Below are positions 24,267 through 34,365 of a stretch of DNA of 64,000 nt, in pieces. Origin of the DNA: Gamsiella multidivaricata (taxonomy: Eukaryota > Mortierellomycota > Mortierellomycetes > Mortierellales > Mortierellaceae); the NCBI RefSeq assembly GCF_025024155.1, contig NW_026251723.1, forward strand, positions 186,001 through 250,000. The letters are read 5' to 3'. The notes below the pieces were generated by a model. The model had not been told where the DNA came from and did not search any database. It saw nothing but the letters and a program-made list of their open reading frames with translations. Within the stretch, counting starts at the first letter, position 1, and each line of letters begins with the position of its first letter. The translations under genes and the position numbers were made by a program.

Positions 24267-24827
24267 TTACAACGCCGGCATCTGCCTGACGACCCGTCCT
24301 TCATTCTTTGCATGCTTGACAATCAACTCAAACACTTTATCTCCCCTCCACCGCTCTGGAACCTCCTTCTTGCCCGTCACCCAGTAGTAGATATCCCAAT
24401 CGGGTTCATCCATAAACTTGTCAAAGCGCTGACAATCCTCCAACGACATCTTGTTCAAGAATTCCTTTGCAAACGTCGACAATAAGAGGTCCGTCTCGAG
24501 AATTCCACGCTTGCGGGATTGGTACGTCAATCGGGCACGGATCGTTTCCAGAGATTCGTTGGGGTCGCGAGGAAGGGGTGGGAGGTTCGTGTAGGGAGTC
24601 TGGAAACCATCTGGGTCGATGTCGCGGGCATCGTCATGATCGAGCATACGCTCGGGCTGTGCGGAGGAAGTTGGAGGAGACGAGGTCGGCTTTGTGGAGA
24701 AGGAGCAGCGGTATGCAGCACTGGCGGCGGCTGAGGTAAGGGTGGGCTGGCTGCGCAGAGCGACAGTTGTCCTGAGGGCGAAAGCGGCGCGTGCTGTTGA
24801 TCTGAGGATGGGGAATGAGGGCGACAT
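24267..24827 (-). CDS. SDHAF2: succinate dehydrogenase assembly factor 2 (SDH5)
   Basis: Single exon, 186 residues. SDHAF2/Sdh5 promotes covalent flavin attachment to the SDH1 flavoprotein in the mitochondrial matrix. Seen here: an Arg/Ala/Ser-rich presequence of about 45 residues, then the conserved core RARLTYQSRKRGILETDLLL followed by FAKEFLNKMS, and DEPDWDIYYWVTGKKEVPERW. Start 24827 was preferred to the longer in-frame ATG at 24989 because it opens directly with the import sequence, and the longer version would translate a G-homopolymer region. A run of 16 G lies about 95 bp upstream of the start. Confidence 0.93.
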   Translation of the reverse strand: MSPSFPILRSTARAAFALRTTVALRSQPTLTSAAASAAYRCSFSTKPTSSPPTSSAQPERMLDHDDARDIDPDGFQTPYTNLPPLPRDPNESLETIRARLTYQSRKRGILETDLLLSTFAKEFLNKMSLEDCQRFDKFMDEPDWDIYYWVTGKKEVPERWRGDKVFELIVKHAKNEGRVVRQMPAL

Positions 24828-24921
24828 GGTGATTATGTGTGGGAGTTTGTTACGAGGGAGGTGTGCGATGCAAGAGATCAGGTCGGGCTCTTCTTCGGAC
24901 AGGGAGGTTGAGGATCGAACC

Positions 24922-24937
24922 GGGGGGGGGGGGGGGG
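24922..24937. repeat. poly(G) tract (16 G)
   Basis: An uninterrupted G16, about 95 bp upstream of the SDHAF2 start codon (C16 on the coding strand). Such G runs can form quadruplexes and are much rarer than A/T runs in this window. Confidence 0.9.
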
Positions 24938-26112
24938 CTAACAAGCCACCTCTCAATTGCTTCGCCCTTCGTTTGAGAATATGAAGCAATTCGTTGATCG
25001 AATGAAAATAACATATCCCATCATGATCCTAAGCAAAGATGAGAGATCCCTTGAAAAAACAAGAAAAAAAAATCAAGCAAGGAATAGTAAAAAGACGAAA
25101 GACGAACAAGAAACCTAGGAAAGAGAATAGGAATAAGAAAAAGATCAATTGTCGGTTCAAGATAGATAGCTCTAGACCCTCATCATCGTCCATCTCTTCC
25201 ACGCCCGCCTACTGTCACACTGCCATAACCAAAGGAAATATCTAGATCATAGCTACACCTGAGGAAGGTTTCCTATCATGACAAAGTGGTCGCGCAAAGT
25301 CGAGACCACGATAGTCATCCAAGAAGAAAATAAGAATATAGGTACATCAGTGGATCAAGAGTTTATCCCGCAAGGGTAGACCCATAGACTGATGCTCCTC
25401 CTCCGCATCCCATGCAAGTTTAGTCCGGGGAACCATACCATGGCACATTTGAGCACAGTTACGGTGCATAGGCTATCCAAAGAAAACAAGGCCCTGTAAA
25501 AAGCGAAAGCGCTGCAAGAAGACCTTCAAGGTTCTTCTTGTCCCCTCTTTTTTTTTTTCAAGGGAACTGAATGCTGGGGGTGGTTGTTTGCCTATGGTAC
25601 CCGTGCGCTGGGTCTGCTGGAAGGTCATCCATGAACTGCTCTCTGATCTCCTCTTGCTCTTGCTGCGCGAGATACGGAGATGGAAAAAAGTATTCAAGGG
25701 CAGCTATGAGCTGTACATGTACTGTACCTTGGCTTTGAATTGTACGATAAACTGGTCATTATTGCTGGTATAGTTCTCGCCATTGAATAGAGGAGTGATC
25801 TCATTGAGACGGCTCTGCTCTTTTTTTTTTTTTTTTTTCTAACTGTACAGTTTAGCTGAGTTGGCCAATCAAATAAAAGGACAAAAAGGGGGAAAGGAAA
25901 AAAAAAATGGCACAGCCCTCCGCGTGGCATCTCGCGTGCTTTTCATAAAACCCTTTTTCTTCTTCTTCTGCGCCTTCTCTCTGCCCTTGTCATTCAAACA
26001 CGTATATTTGTTATCTTACTCTGTTCTTTTTGAATGTATCCACGGCGCTTTTTGCATCTTTTTCCTTTTCACTATGATGCATGCACACTGCATGCACGTC
26101 AGTCGGTCATGA

Positions 26113-26129
26113 GGGGGGGGGGGGGGGGG
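26113..26129. repeat. poly(G) tract (17 G)
   Basis: An uninterrupted G17 in the gene-free region, preceded by GA and followed by TTCGAGAC. Confidence 0.9.
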
Positions 26130-26750
26130 TTCGAGACTAGTCTTCTCGGCGGTATCTTTTATTTGTGCATGTGTATGTATGTTGACAAAAACAGTGATGA
26201 TTCTTCCCGTTCATACAACTACCTCCTCACACAGGCACCATCTCATCTTCTTTGCGGCAGGTTATGTAATGGAAAAAAATGAGACTGTGCGACGGAAACT
26301 TTTTTTCCCGTTCATATAACTCTTCATCCGATTCATTTCCTTGGTACAACAGGCTGCAAATGTGGGATCATTGTAGGACCACCATCACGCGTACAACACA
26401 TACAGACAGATACACCATTGCACATATTGAATTGTACATATTGAATTGTGTGCGTTCCATTCGCAGACTCAGCTGCAGACCCTGTGGACTCAGTCACAGC
26501 ATTCAGCTGCACCACGTTCTTGGTGTGTCCCATGCGTGACCAAGGTAGTACATTTTTTCTTTTCATTTCTGATCAGGGTCCCCCATCTTCGGACTTTTTT
26601 TTTTCTGGATGGTCGATGGGGTGGTCTGGATGGGGAGGCTGAATCCTTTGCAGAGAGGCGCGGTCTATAGCCCTCATTGAAGTGTTCAATGGCGTATTTT
26701 ATGTAGCCTTTGTACTTTCATTGGGAGAAATAAAAACGTGCTGTTTTTCA

Positions 26751-26758
26751 TATAAATA
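26751..26758 (+). promoter_or_regulatory. candidate TATA box
   Basis: TATAAATA followed by a pyrimidine-rich stretch ending in a GTAAGT donor-like site at about 26902. This would suit a promoter with a spliced leader for the phosphodiesterase, almost 2 kb downstream. Motif match only. Confidence 0.3.
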
Positions 26759-28097
26759 CCCCCTCCCATGGATCGCTTTATTCTCTTCATTCTTTATCAG
26801 CAATTTCCGTTACTTCATTCCACAGTCTCTCAACATTACGTCTTCTGCTGCCTTCTCACTGCCTGTTTTAAACTCACCCTTGAGTATCGCGTGACTACAT
26901 CGTAAGTCCTATTGCTTTTGGAGTCCATTGTGGTTTCTTGGGGAATAATTCTAGTATAGGAGGGAGATATAAAAGAGAGTTGTTGGACTTCACTCCATCC
27001 TAACCACTCCAGTGATGCTGGCATGTATCATGCCGCACCAGACGTATGTCATTCTTCCAACGTTGTTTCATTTTGAATTTATTTTGGTGTCGGGATTGAT
27101 GGCGAGTGTTCAATTGCTCTTTTCTCACTCGCCCATTTTCAGCCTATCCGCTACTTCCGACCACTCGCCTGTGGAGTTTTTATTTCGCTGACTTGATTCG
27201 CAGTATCTAAGGCGTAGTAAACCTTTTTTTTTTCTTTTTTTTTTTGAGTCAATTGTATGGTACAGTCTTTCATACCTGGCGTTCCTGTGCCTGCATGGAT
27301 CATGCATGCAGGACTCGACAATGCTGAATAAGACCGCATAGACCAATCAGCAACCAAAAACCTCATCTACGTTTTTTTATTTTTTTATTTTTTTATTTTT
27401 TTATTTTATCCTTGTGGCCGTTGTATATCCAAATATCCAAAGACGAGGAATAAGGGTTTGTAATATGGGCTCCTACTGATGGATAGAAAAAGGGTTACAT
27501 GAGATCCCCCAGATTTATTCGTTCACCGACCAATGTACGATCTATGGATGCGATCGGTCGCACTGCTGCAACGTGTCGGGTGGGGGAGATGCAAAGAAAC
27601 AAAGAAACAAAGGTGTGCGCGATGAGAAAAAAACAAGAGGGGAGTTTTTTTTTCTTTTTCTTTTTCTTCTTTCTCCCTTCCTTTGCTTCTCACTCTGGGA
27701 TAACTTTTTTGGTTGTACTTTCTGCAACGACAGTCCCTTTTTCTTCTTTCTTTCTCTTCTCTCTTCTTTACCCTCAATCTCATTGCTGCTGCTACTCGAC
27801 TACCTCGGCGCGTCATTGCCGTCAAGCATTTAATTGCAGCTGTCCCCTCCGCTTCTTCTCATTCCCTTATTGGTACCGTATCTATTGGCGGCGTTCTTCT
27901 CTTCTTTGCATCTATCGAATCACAATCCATAGCCACCAACCGCTCAACTGGAACAGCAACAGCGGACATAGAAGGTAGCCCCAATCGCTCGCTCGCTGGT
28001 GGACGTGGATGTGTCCAGAGGAGCAATTGGAGCCGCATAAGTTGGCTCATCGTACCTGCAGATCAGTTGAATGGCGGATCCGTTACCCCACACAGCA

Positions 28098-28138
28098 AAT
28101 AAGCATAAGCATAAGCATAAGCATAAGCATAAGCATGA
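28098..28138. repeat. CATAAG hexanucleotide array with CAAAAG derivatives to the right
   Basis: About six CATAAG units, followed to about 28204 by A-rich degenerate units (GCAAAA). Non-coding simple repeat. Confidence 0.9.
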
Positions 28139-28548
28139 GCAAAAAAAGAAAAAGGCATAAGCAAAAGCAAAAGCAAAAAAGCAAAAAAGCAAAGCAAAAA
28201 AAAAAGGGTCTACCGCTGGCGGAGGAAGCGTCCGATTGGGCAATGGGTGCATTGGGGGTCGCCTTCATTTTGGTCTGTGGGATCCATTCCGTTGTGGAGA
28301 AAGAAGAAGCGGGCGGGAACAGTGCGTGTGATGGGAATATCGTATAACAACGTATGTGGGAGTTTAACACGCTTGAATATGTGGAGTGGAGATGGAGATG
28401 GAGATGGATATGGACATGGAGGCGGGCTGTCTATGATGAAAAGGTATTAACCCTGTGTCTCCTTTCCCCTCCTTTCCTTCCTTCCCCTTCCTTCTCGCAC
28501 CTCTTCTTCTTCTTCCTTCCTCCCCGCCTCCTTCCTTTCCTGTCCTCC

Positions 28549-28608
28549 TTCCTTGCCGCTCCTCCATTCCTTGCCGCTCCTCCATTCCTTGCCGCTCCTC
28601 CATTCCTT
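28549..28608. repeat. 18-bp tandem repeat, about 3.3 copies
   Basis: The unit TTCCTTGCCGCTCCTCCA is repeated in tandem about 120-180 bp upstream of the assigned phosphodiesterase start. Six-codon period, but the frame it lies in cannot be shown to be translated. Confidence 0.9.
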
Positions 28609-28729
28609 TTTGGCCGATTGCGTTCCTCATCCCATCCTGCCCTCTGCCCCATTCACTCTTCAGGACCACAACACCCGCCCCACCCAACGCCCCCCTCCAC
28701 TTGCTCCATTTACACAACTCGACCGTGCA

Positions 28730-31700
28730 ATGCTTATCCTTCGACACTGTCGCTTGAGCTCCGAGGACCTCATCACTTGCGAGCGGGTAAGTCCTTCAAG
28801 CACTGCTGCATACAGCCGCTGTCTTGGGATCGTCCTTTCTTCTCTGTTCTTCTCTTCTTCTCTTCTTCTCTTCAGCGTAACAGCCGCCTTTGTTGATCAC
28901 ATTCACTTCCCTGATCTACTCGGATGTACCAGCTAACATGCGTCTACACAAGAGGTGAATAACTTTGCTGAAGCTGACCCTATGACAACTTCCCACTGTC
29001 TGTCGTCATTCATCAATTAGGCCTTGTTAAGGTTCGTCTCCGGTCGGGCTAAACCCGTCGACTTGGACTTCAATGTCTGGGATTACACCGTGCCCGAGAT
29101 TTACGGCTACACCCTCGGCATGTTCATTAAGCTGGAGCTGGTGGACTGTCTCGGGATCAGTTCGGATGAGCTGCTGGACTTCATTGTCGACGTCGATCGT
29201 GGTTACCAGGCCACGTTCTATCACTCGTTTTACCACGCAGCCGATGTCACTGCGGTCCTGTACCACATGCTACAAGGCATGCGTGCCTCCCAGTACCTGG
29301 CCAAGCCGGATATGGCTGCCTTGCTGCTCGCTGGTCTTTGCCATGATATTGGTCACGTATGTGTTTGCACGCCCTCTCTTTCTCTCTTTCTCTCTTTCTC
29401 TCTTTCTCTTTCTGTCTTTTGCGCGGCAAACCTGTTCATTCAAATGAGCACGACAATCATTTCAGCTCTCTAACCTGTCCGCTTATTTGTTTGTGTCCAA
29501 TTATGCAATCTAGCCCGGACTCAACAACCTATTCCAAATCAATGCAAACACAGAGCTCGTCCAGCAATACGGAGAGGCGTCAGTCCTGGAAAAATACTCT
29601 TGCTCGCTCGCCATGGATCTCGTCACCAAACACGCCCTCTTTCGCAATATTTCTCGCTCTGCCTCATCTGTCCTGCCTGAAGGACAATCCGCAACAGAGG
29701 CCAGCATGAGGGACTCTATGATCAAGGCCATTCTCGCCACGGATATGACCTTTCACTACGATATGCTCAATAATCTGAACAACCTGGTCGAGGCAACCAC
29801 CAGCCCTGAATCCTCCAGCACCTCAGACGCGGAATCAGAGTCCGACCCTGAGTTTGATGGGCATGACCTGGACACTCTCAGCAACTCTACGGATTCGACC
29901 CCTCCAACATTGACACTGACCAACTCGGCAAATGCACCAGAGAGCCCTAAAATGGACCAGCCAAAGCAAAAGACAGTTTCCATAGCACTGCCGACTTCAA
30001 CCGACGTAAATCCTCACAACCATCGTCGGCGATCTTTGTGTGATTCTAACGGCTCACAGGACTCGGATGACTCGGATGACTCGAATGGCTCGGATTCGCC
30101 ATCATCCTCACACTCACGCAGTTCAGATGGCCACCTGTTTACGCCCGCAGACCTTTCAGTAGAGCAGCGACAAAGTCTGTGCAACTGCTTGCTTCACGCC
30201 GCCGATATCTCGAATGCAGTCAAGCCTTGGACGGTGTGCAAGCGCTGGTCAGATCTGGTGGTACAGGAATTCTTCCGGCAGGGCGATATTGAAAAGGCAC
30301 AGGATCTGCCCGTGTCCCCCAACATGGATCGGGACCAACACAACCAACCACAGATCTCATTAGGCTTTGGCGACTTTGTGGTGCAACCATATTTTGAGGC
30401 GCTCGTCGATCTCCTACCTGCGGCATCGCCTGTCCTAAAATCACTGGCGAGCAACCGTGTTCAATGGTTGGCGCTTCAAAAGTCGAGTCAGCATTTTGGA
30501 AACGACCCTTACTTGACGGTGGATCCGCTCGAGGAGCCGAGTCTGACAAGGCGCTCCAGCTCTCCAATGCTGTCGGATATGCCCGCTGGTCGTCGCGTTT
30601 CAGGTGCGTTTCGAACTCTATCAACATTAGACATGTGTATTTATTTTAAGGAGCTGCTCTCAGAAAGTTGAAAAGTTAATCTTTGTATTTTTTTTATTTT
30701 TTATTTTTTCTATTTCCTTTTAGTGGCGGCGGGTGTGCTATTACTGGACGACAGTCGGTCCTTCCGGACCCCACATCGCAGACTACGACACTCGACCAAC
30801 ACTGAAGCTCCGACGGGATTGCCACGAAGGATGAAGCGATCGCTCTCGAACCGGTCGCTATCGACCAGCATGCAGAACCTCCATACCCACAGCACAAGGT
30901 CGAGTTACTCCTCAGGAAGAACGGCGCAGGGACAGGATATCTTGATATCGGCCCTGAAACGGCAGGCGTCCTTGACAGAGCGAGACATGTCCTCGGCCGC
31001 CTATCTCTCTCACCACGATCAACTCAGTAACCTTGCAGCCGAGGTGGCCGCCTCGCACTATGCACAGCGCACAACCACACCACCGCCACATATCTTTCCC
31101 AACTACGAGCCCGAAGTCACAAAGACACAGGATCAACAGCAACAGCAACAGCAACAGCGGCTCAAGAATAGCGGAGGAACGTTCCGCCAGAAGCGTCTTG
31201 CCAGTTTGCAGGTCGGCAGTCCGGTTCTGAACAACGATCGCCAGGACTTTAATGACGGATATACGATCCTGAAGAAGGGTCCGCCGGCGGTTTCGGATCA
31301 TATACCCAGCATTCATGATGAACCGCTTTCGACGACGCCCCCTGGATCTCAATTATATCATTCCGGTCAGAATCCTGGATCAGCAGGCAACCGGATCAGT
31401 ACGCCTGCAGTCATGATGAGCAAGATCAAGTACGACTGGGCGCTTTCGCCAACGTTGCCCGAAATCCCTGTGGTATCTCGATTCGGATTTGGACCGCTGG
31501 ATAATATCGAGGGTCCTGGACTGGGTCTGGAGCCTGTACAGATTGCAGAGGGACATCCGATATCGGAGCCGCCAACGCCGTTTTTATCGGAGCAAAATCC
31601 GTCGTTGACCACGACGACTGTCAAGATGATGGGAGCTGATAACATTGAGCGAAGGAGCGCGGCGCCGGTGTTGATGAACGGAGATGTCTTGAAGGTGCCA

Positions 31701-31802
31701 TCTTTAGGACCGCTGGGTGGGTCGTTAAGTGCGCCTGCGGTTCCGACAGAGGCTGATTTCAAAGAGGGCGACAAGTCTATGTCGACGAGGAGGGATGCTT
31801 AA
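28730..31802 (+). CDS. 3',5'-cyclic-nucleotide phosphodiesterase, class I (PDE2-like)
   Basis: Exons 28730-28786, 29021-29356, 29514-30603 and 30724-31802; 853 residues from the ATG at 28730. It hydrolyses cAMP or cGMP, so it ends cyclic-nucleotide signalling to PKA. Seen here: the metal-binding signature YHSFYHAADV (about 86-95), HDIGHPGLNNLFQ spanning intron 2 (HDIGH at about 127-131), and LLHAADISNAVKPW (about 357-370). A Ser/Asp-rich insert of roughly 110 residues (about 225-335) separates the second and third signatures inside the catalytic domain. The C-terminal 400 residues are low complexity, with a short glutamine run. The start is the weakest point: the frame is open upstream and a CAG acceptor at about 28664 could begin an earlier exon, so N-terminal exons may be missing. 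Confidence 0.87.
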
Positions 31803-31920
31803 TGTTTGGCGGATGGAGAAAATCGTGAGGGGGGCAATATGTCTTGTCGCGTATATTTCTTCTTTCTTTCGTTCTTGCTTGTTTTTTCATACCACTGTGT
31901 ATATATTCCCCTTTCTATTT

Positions 31921-31945
31921 CCCCCCCCCCCCCCCTTTTTTTTTT
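31921..31945. repeat. C15T10 homopolymer pair
   Basis: Fifteen C followed directly by ten T, about 120 bp after the phosphodiesterase stop codon. Comparable C-then-A junctions occur at 38582-38619. Confidence 0.9.
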
Positions 31946-32137
31946 CGTCGTTGTATATAGAATCAAATAGTCATACATTCATAAAAAAAAAAAAAATGAA
32001 AGACGAAAAAAACGCTCTTGCAAAAGTTCATGTAAACTACCAGGCTAGGAGACCTGCCAACACGATACAAAAAAAAAAATGAAGAAATAAAGTACCCCAC
32101 CCTGACCTGCAGCTTTCTCCCTTCCCACGTTCGAATC

Positions 32138-32243
32138 ATGGGATAGGATGTTTGGAGAACAAAAGTTGGATACGATAGGCCATAGGACTTTGTACAGGAA
32201 AGAAAGAGTATAACATGGCTCTCCTTGGATGGACGCCAGAGCC
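32138..32243 (+). repeat. dispersed repeat, copy 1 (core)
   Basis: About 105 bp that match 62769-62867 at an estimated 85% with small gaps, sharing for example ACAAAAGTTGGATACG, CAGGAAAGAA and CATGGCTCTCCTTG. Weaker similarity extends left to about 32040 (both copies have an ACAAAA...ATGAAGA and a CCTGACCT(G/A)CAGCTT element). Just left of the core, GTTCGAATCA (about 32129-32138) resembles a Pol III B box; a long T run follows the unit. A SINE or a Pol III-type RNA gene family is possible. Confidence 0.75.
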
Positions 32244-32882
32244 TTCTCTCGCCCCCTTTTTTTTTTTTTTTTTTTTTTCTTTTTTTGCCAAGGAAAGCTA
32301 AAAAGCAGGCTAGTTATGATATGAACATTCTTGAGTGTCTGTCCCTGGTAGCGCCTTAAGCAAAGAGCTTTTTTTTTTATTCTCGGTCCTTCGCTGCCAC
32401 ACTGTTCTGTCCGCATGTCTCAGAACAAGGGACTCTTAACCAAAGCTGGCAGGAGGATCCTTTTCCCCCTACCTGGGTTGCATCAGTGCCGAGTGTCGTG
32501 CCTTGAGAAAAGGAAAGTATCCAAGGCAGTACAAGGTTTGTATGAGCAAGAGGTGATCGTGATAGAAGGAAAAAGGCCCAATGTTTCGGTAGCCTGGTAA
32601 GCGCTACTTTTTTTTTTTTTTTTTTTAGCGCTGTCTTTCTCACATTTTTGCTGTGCATTTTCCGGGGGGGAGATGATGTCAGGGCGCCAAGCCCGAAAAC
32701 CCAATCTTGGCCTTGGGTCGGCTCATGTGATTGACCGTTGCGCACCTACTTTACTTCAACTTCAACTGCTCGTCATTCCTCTTCATTCATTTCCCTTCTT
32801 TTCATTCCTTATTTCGACAACCACCACCACCACTGCCAGACCTCTTTTACAAACAAGACCGGACAGAAAGAAATAAAAAGCC

Positions 32883-33262
32883 ATGGTTACCTTCACAGGC
32901 TCGGATATCGTCCTCTTCGTCATCGGCTTCTTCCTCCCGCCCCTTGTAAGCTCAGCTCAGCTCAGCTCAGCTCCCCCCTGTCGAGCACTGATATGATATA
33001 CTTGGTGGCAACAGCATTTCTTGACAGTATTTCTGCCCAGCTTCGATCCTGACTGACCACTGCCTTCTGTTTGTTCTTCTATGGTGTCTCTAGGCCGGTA
33101 ATTTAAAGTTGTTGTTGTTGCTGTCATTCTTTCCCGCGCCCAGCAATGTTATTCGGTCGTTTGCACTGTTTTGTGGGAGTAACGGAGGGGTCTCATTATG
33201 GCTCCTATGTAGGAGCGTAGGAGTCGGGTGAGCAGTTCCGCTGACCAACATGTCATCATTAT

Positions 33263-33293
<31 letters not shown>

Positions 33294-34034
33294 TCCCACT
33301 TTTTATCCTCTCAGTTCTGTTCAAGGATGGATGCGGATGCGCCTTTCTCATCAAGTAAGTCGAATAATAAACCCCCAGACCCGTGGTTCTAGTTTCAATT
33401 TGCTTCAACATTTGCTTTTCATGCGCATTACGCTGCAACACACACTCTCTCCCCCTCCTCCTTATCGTGCCCACCTTTTTTTTTTTTTTTCTTTTTTCTT
33501 TCTTTTTTTTTTTTTCTTGTTTGTCCCCGTGGGATCCGTGCGATACGCACTCAAAACTTGCTTACACCCTTTTTTTTGTTTTTTGTTTTTTTTTTTTCCC
33601 TTTTTGTTCGAAATAGCGTCTGCCTGACAATCCTCGGCCACATCCCGGGTGTGATCCACGCCTGGTGGGTCATCTACTCGAGCCGCGAAGACCCTCGGGC
33701 ACAGCGGTACCAGAATCCAAGGGCCCATATCCGTTACCAGGACCAGCAACGGTCATATGCGAATGTCGCGGCTTTACCCCCACCTTCGGGTAAGGCGACC
33801 GCGCCGGGTCTGATTCATCAGCACCCCTCTCAGCAGAACGTCCAGTATCAGTATCAGCAACAGCAACAGCAACAGCAACACCAGCATTACACGACGTCCA
33901 CAGGGACAGCAGTGGCGGGTGGTTCGGGACCGGTGTACACGACTCATACGACACAGTATGCTGGAGCCCCTGCAGGAGGAGTACCCGTCGATTCCAAGGA
34001 TCCCAACTATAGGGCTCCTCCTCCACCTTATTGA
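32883..34034 (+). CDS. Pmp3/Sna-type membrane proteolipid with PPxY tail
   Basis: Four exons: 32883-32945, 33094-33097, 33315-33354 and 33617-34034; 174 residues. Pmp3-family proteins are two-helix hydrophobic proteins that influence membrane potential and ion tolerance; longer Sna2/3/4 members travel to the vacuole through Rsp5 binding. Seen here: helix 1 with VLFVIGFFLPPL, the hallmark LPPLAVLFKDGCG, helix 2 INVCLTILGHIPGVIHAWWVIY, then a long soluble Q/Y/P-rich tail ending PPPPY, a PPxY-type Rsp5 ligand. The second exon is only four bases (GCCG): without it the frame breaks, with it the conserved Ala-Val of LPPLAV is restored exactly. Introns 2 and 3 contain long T tracts. Confidence 0.9.
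33094..33097 (+). other. 4-nt microexon (GCCG) in the Pmp3-like gene
   Basis: Flanked by CTCTAG on the left and GTAATT on the right, good acceptor and donor contexts. It supplies the Ala codon and the first base of the Val codon in LPPLAV. Direct joining of the flanking exons gives a frameshift within the hallmark motif. Confidence 0.88.
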
Positions 34035-34365
34035 GGCTACTCATAGAAGACTGGAGAAGACGGGGATGGATGAGTGAACATAATTTGTATGATATAGGCG
34101 CGGGCGCGTGAAGCCCGTCAATACCTCAAAAAATGGAATATGTATTTCTCATGCAAAGAATAAAAGAGAGTTCATTTGTCTACATAGACTACTGCAGGTG
34201 ATTGATTTTCTACGAGAGGGCGAGAAGCGCTTACAGTAGTTGAGTTTGCTTACAAAAATGTTTTATTTAAAAATACAACGGAAAATGAATCCGTAAAGGT
34301 AAAAGAATATAACAAAAAATACACAAAGCGCGTCCTTCAGATGCATCGCGCACACGCGCTCCTTT
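34035..34365. other. convergent 3' region between Pmp3-like and PPR genes
   Basis: Carries a GAATAAAAG polyadenylation-type signal at about 34158-34166 for the Pmp3-like transcript and the 3' flank of the PPR gene. Nothing else seen. Confidence 0.5.

Larger units (their letters stand above)
24828..28729. other. 3.9-kb gene-free, repeat-rich region before the phosphodiesterase
   Basis: Upstream DNA of SDHAF2 (left) and of the phosphodiesterase (right). Contents: G16 (24922-24937), G17 (26113-26129), T/A runs, a TATAAATA at 26751-26758 followed by a pyrimidine-rich leader-like stretch with a GTAAGT donor near 26902, a CATAAG hexamer array (28098-28138), and an 18-bp tandem repeat (28549-28608). 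The right-hand 2 kb probably contains the promoter and spliced 5' leader of the phosphodiesterase, perhaps with N-terminal coding exons that I could not define. Confidence 0.5.
31803..32882. other. spacer between phosphodiesterase and Pmp3-like gene
   Basis: Holds the phosphodiesterase 3' flank with C15T10 (31921-31945), an A run near 31983-31995, one copy of a dispersed repeat (core 32138-32243) ending at a long T run (about 32260-32278), further T runs, and the Pmp3-like promoter. The open frames in it show no family resemblance. Confidence 0.5.

Noticed and set aside
26120..26145. GGTTCGAGACT after the G17 run, B-box-like
   Set aside because: Two mismatches at key positions and no tRNA fold; part of the match comes from the G run.
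27713..28102. 129-codon open frame before the phosphodiesterase
   Set aside because: Begins in a T-rich tract, runs into the CATAAG array, and codon use looks random. More likely leader or intron sequence.
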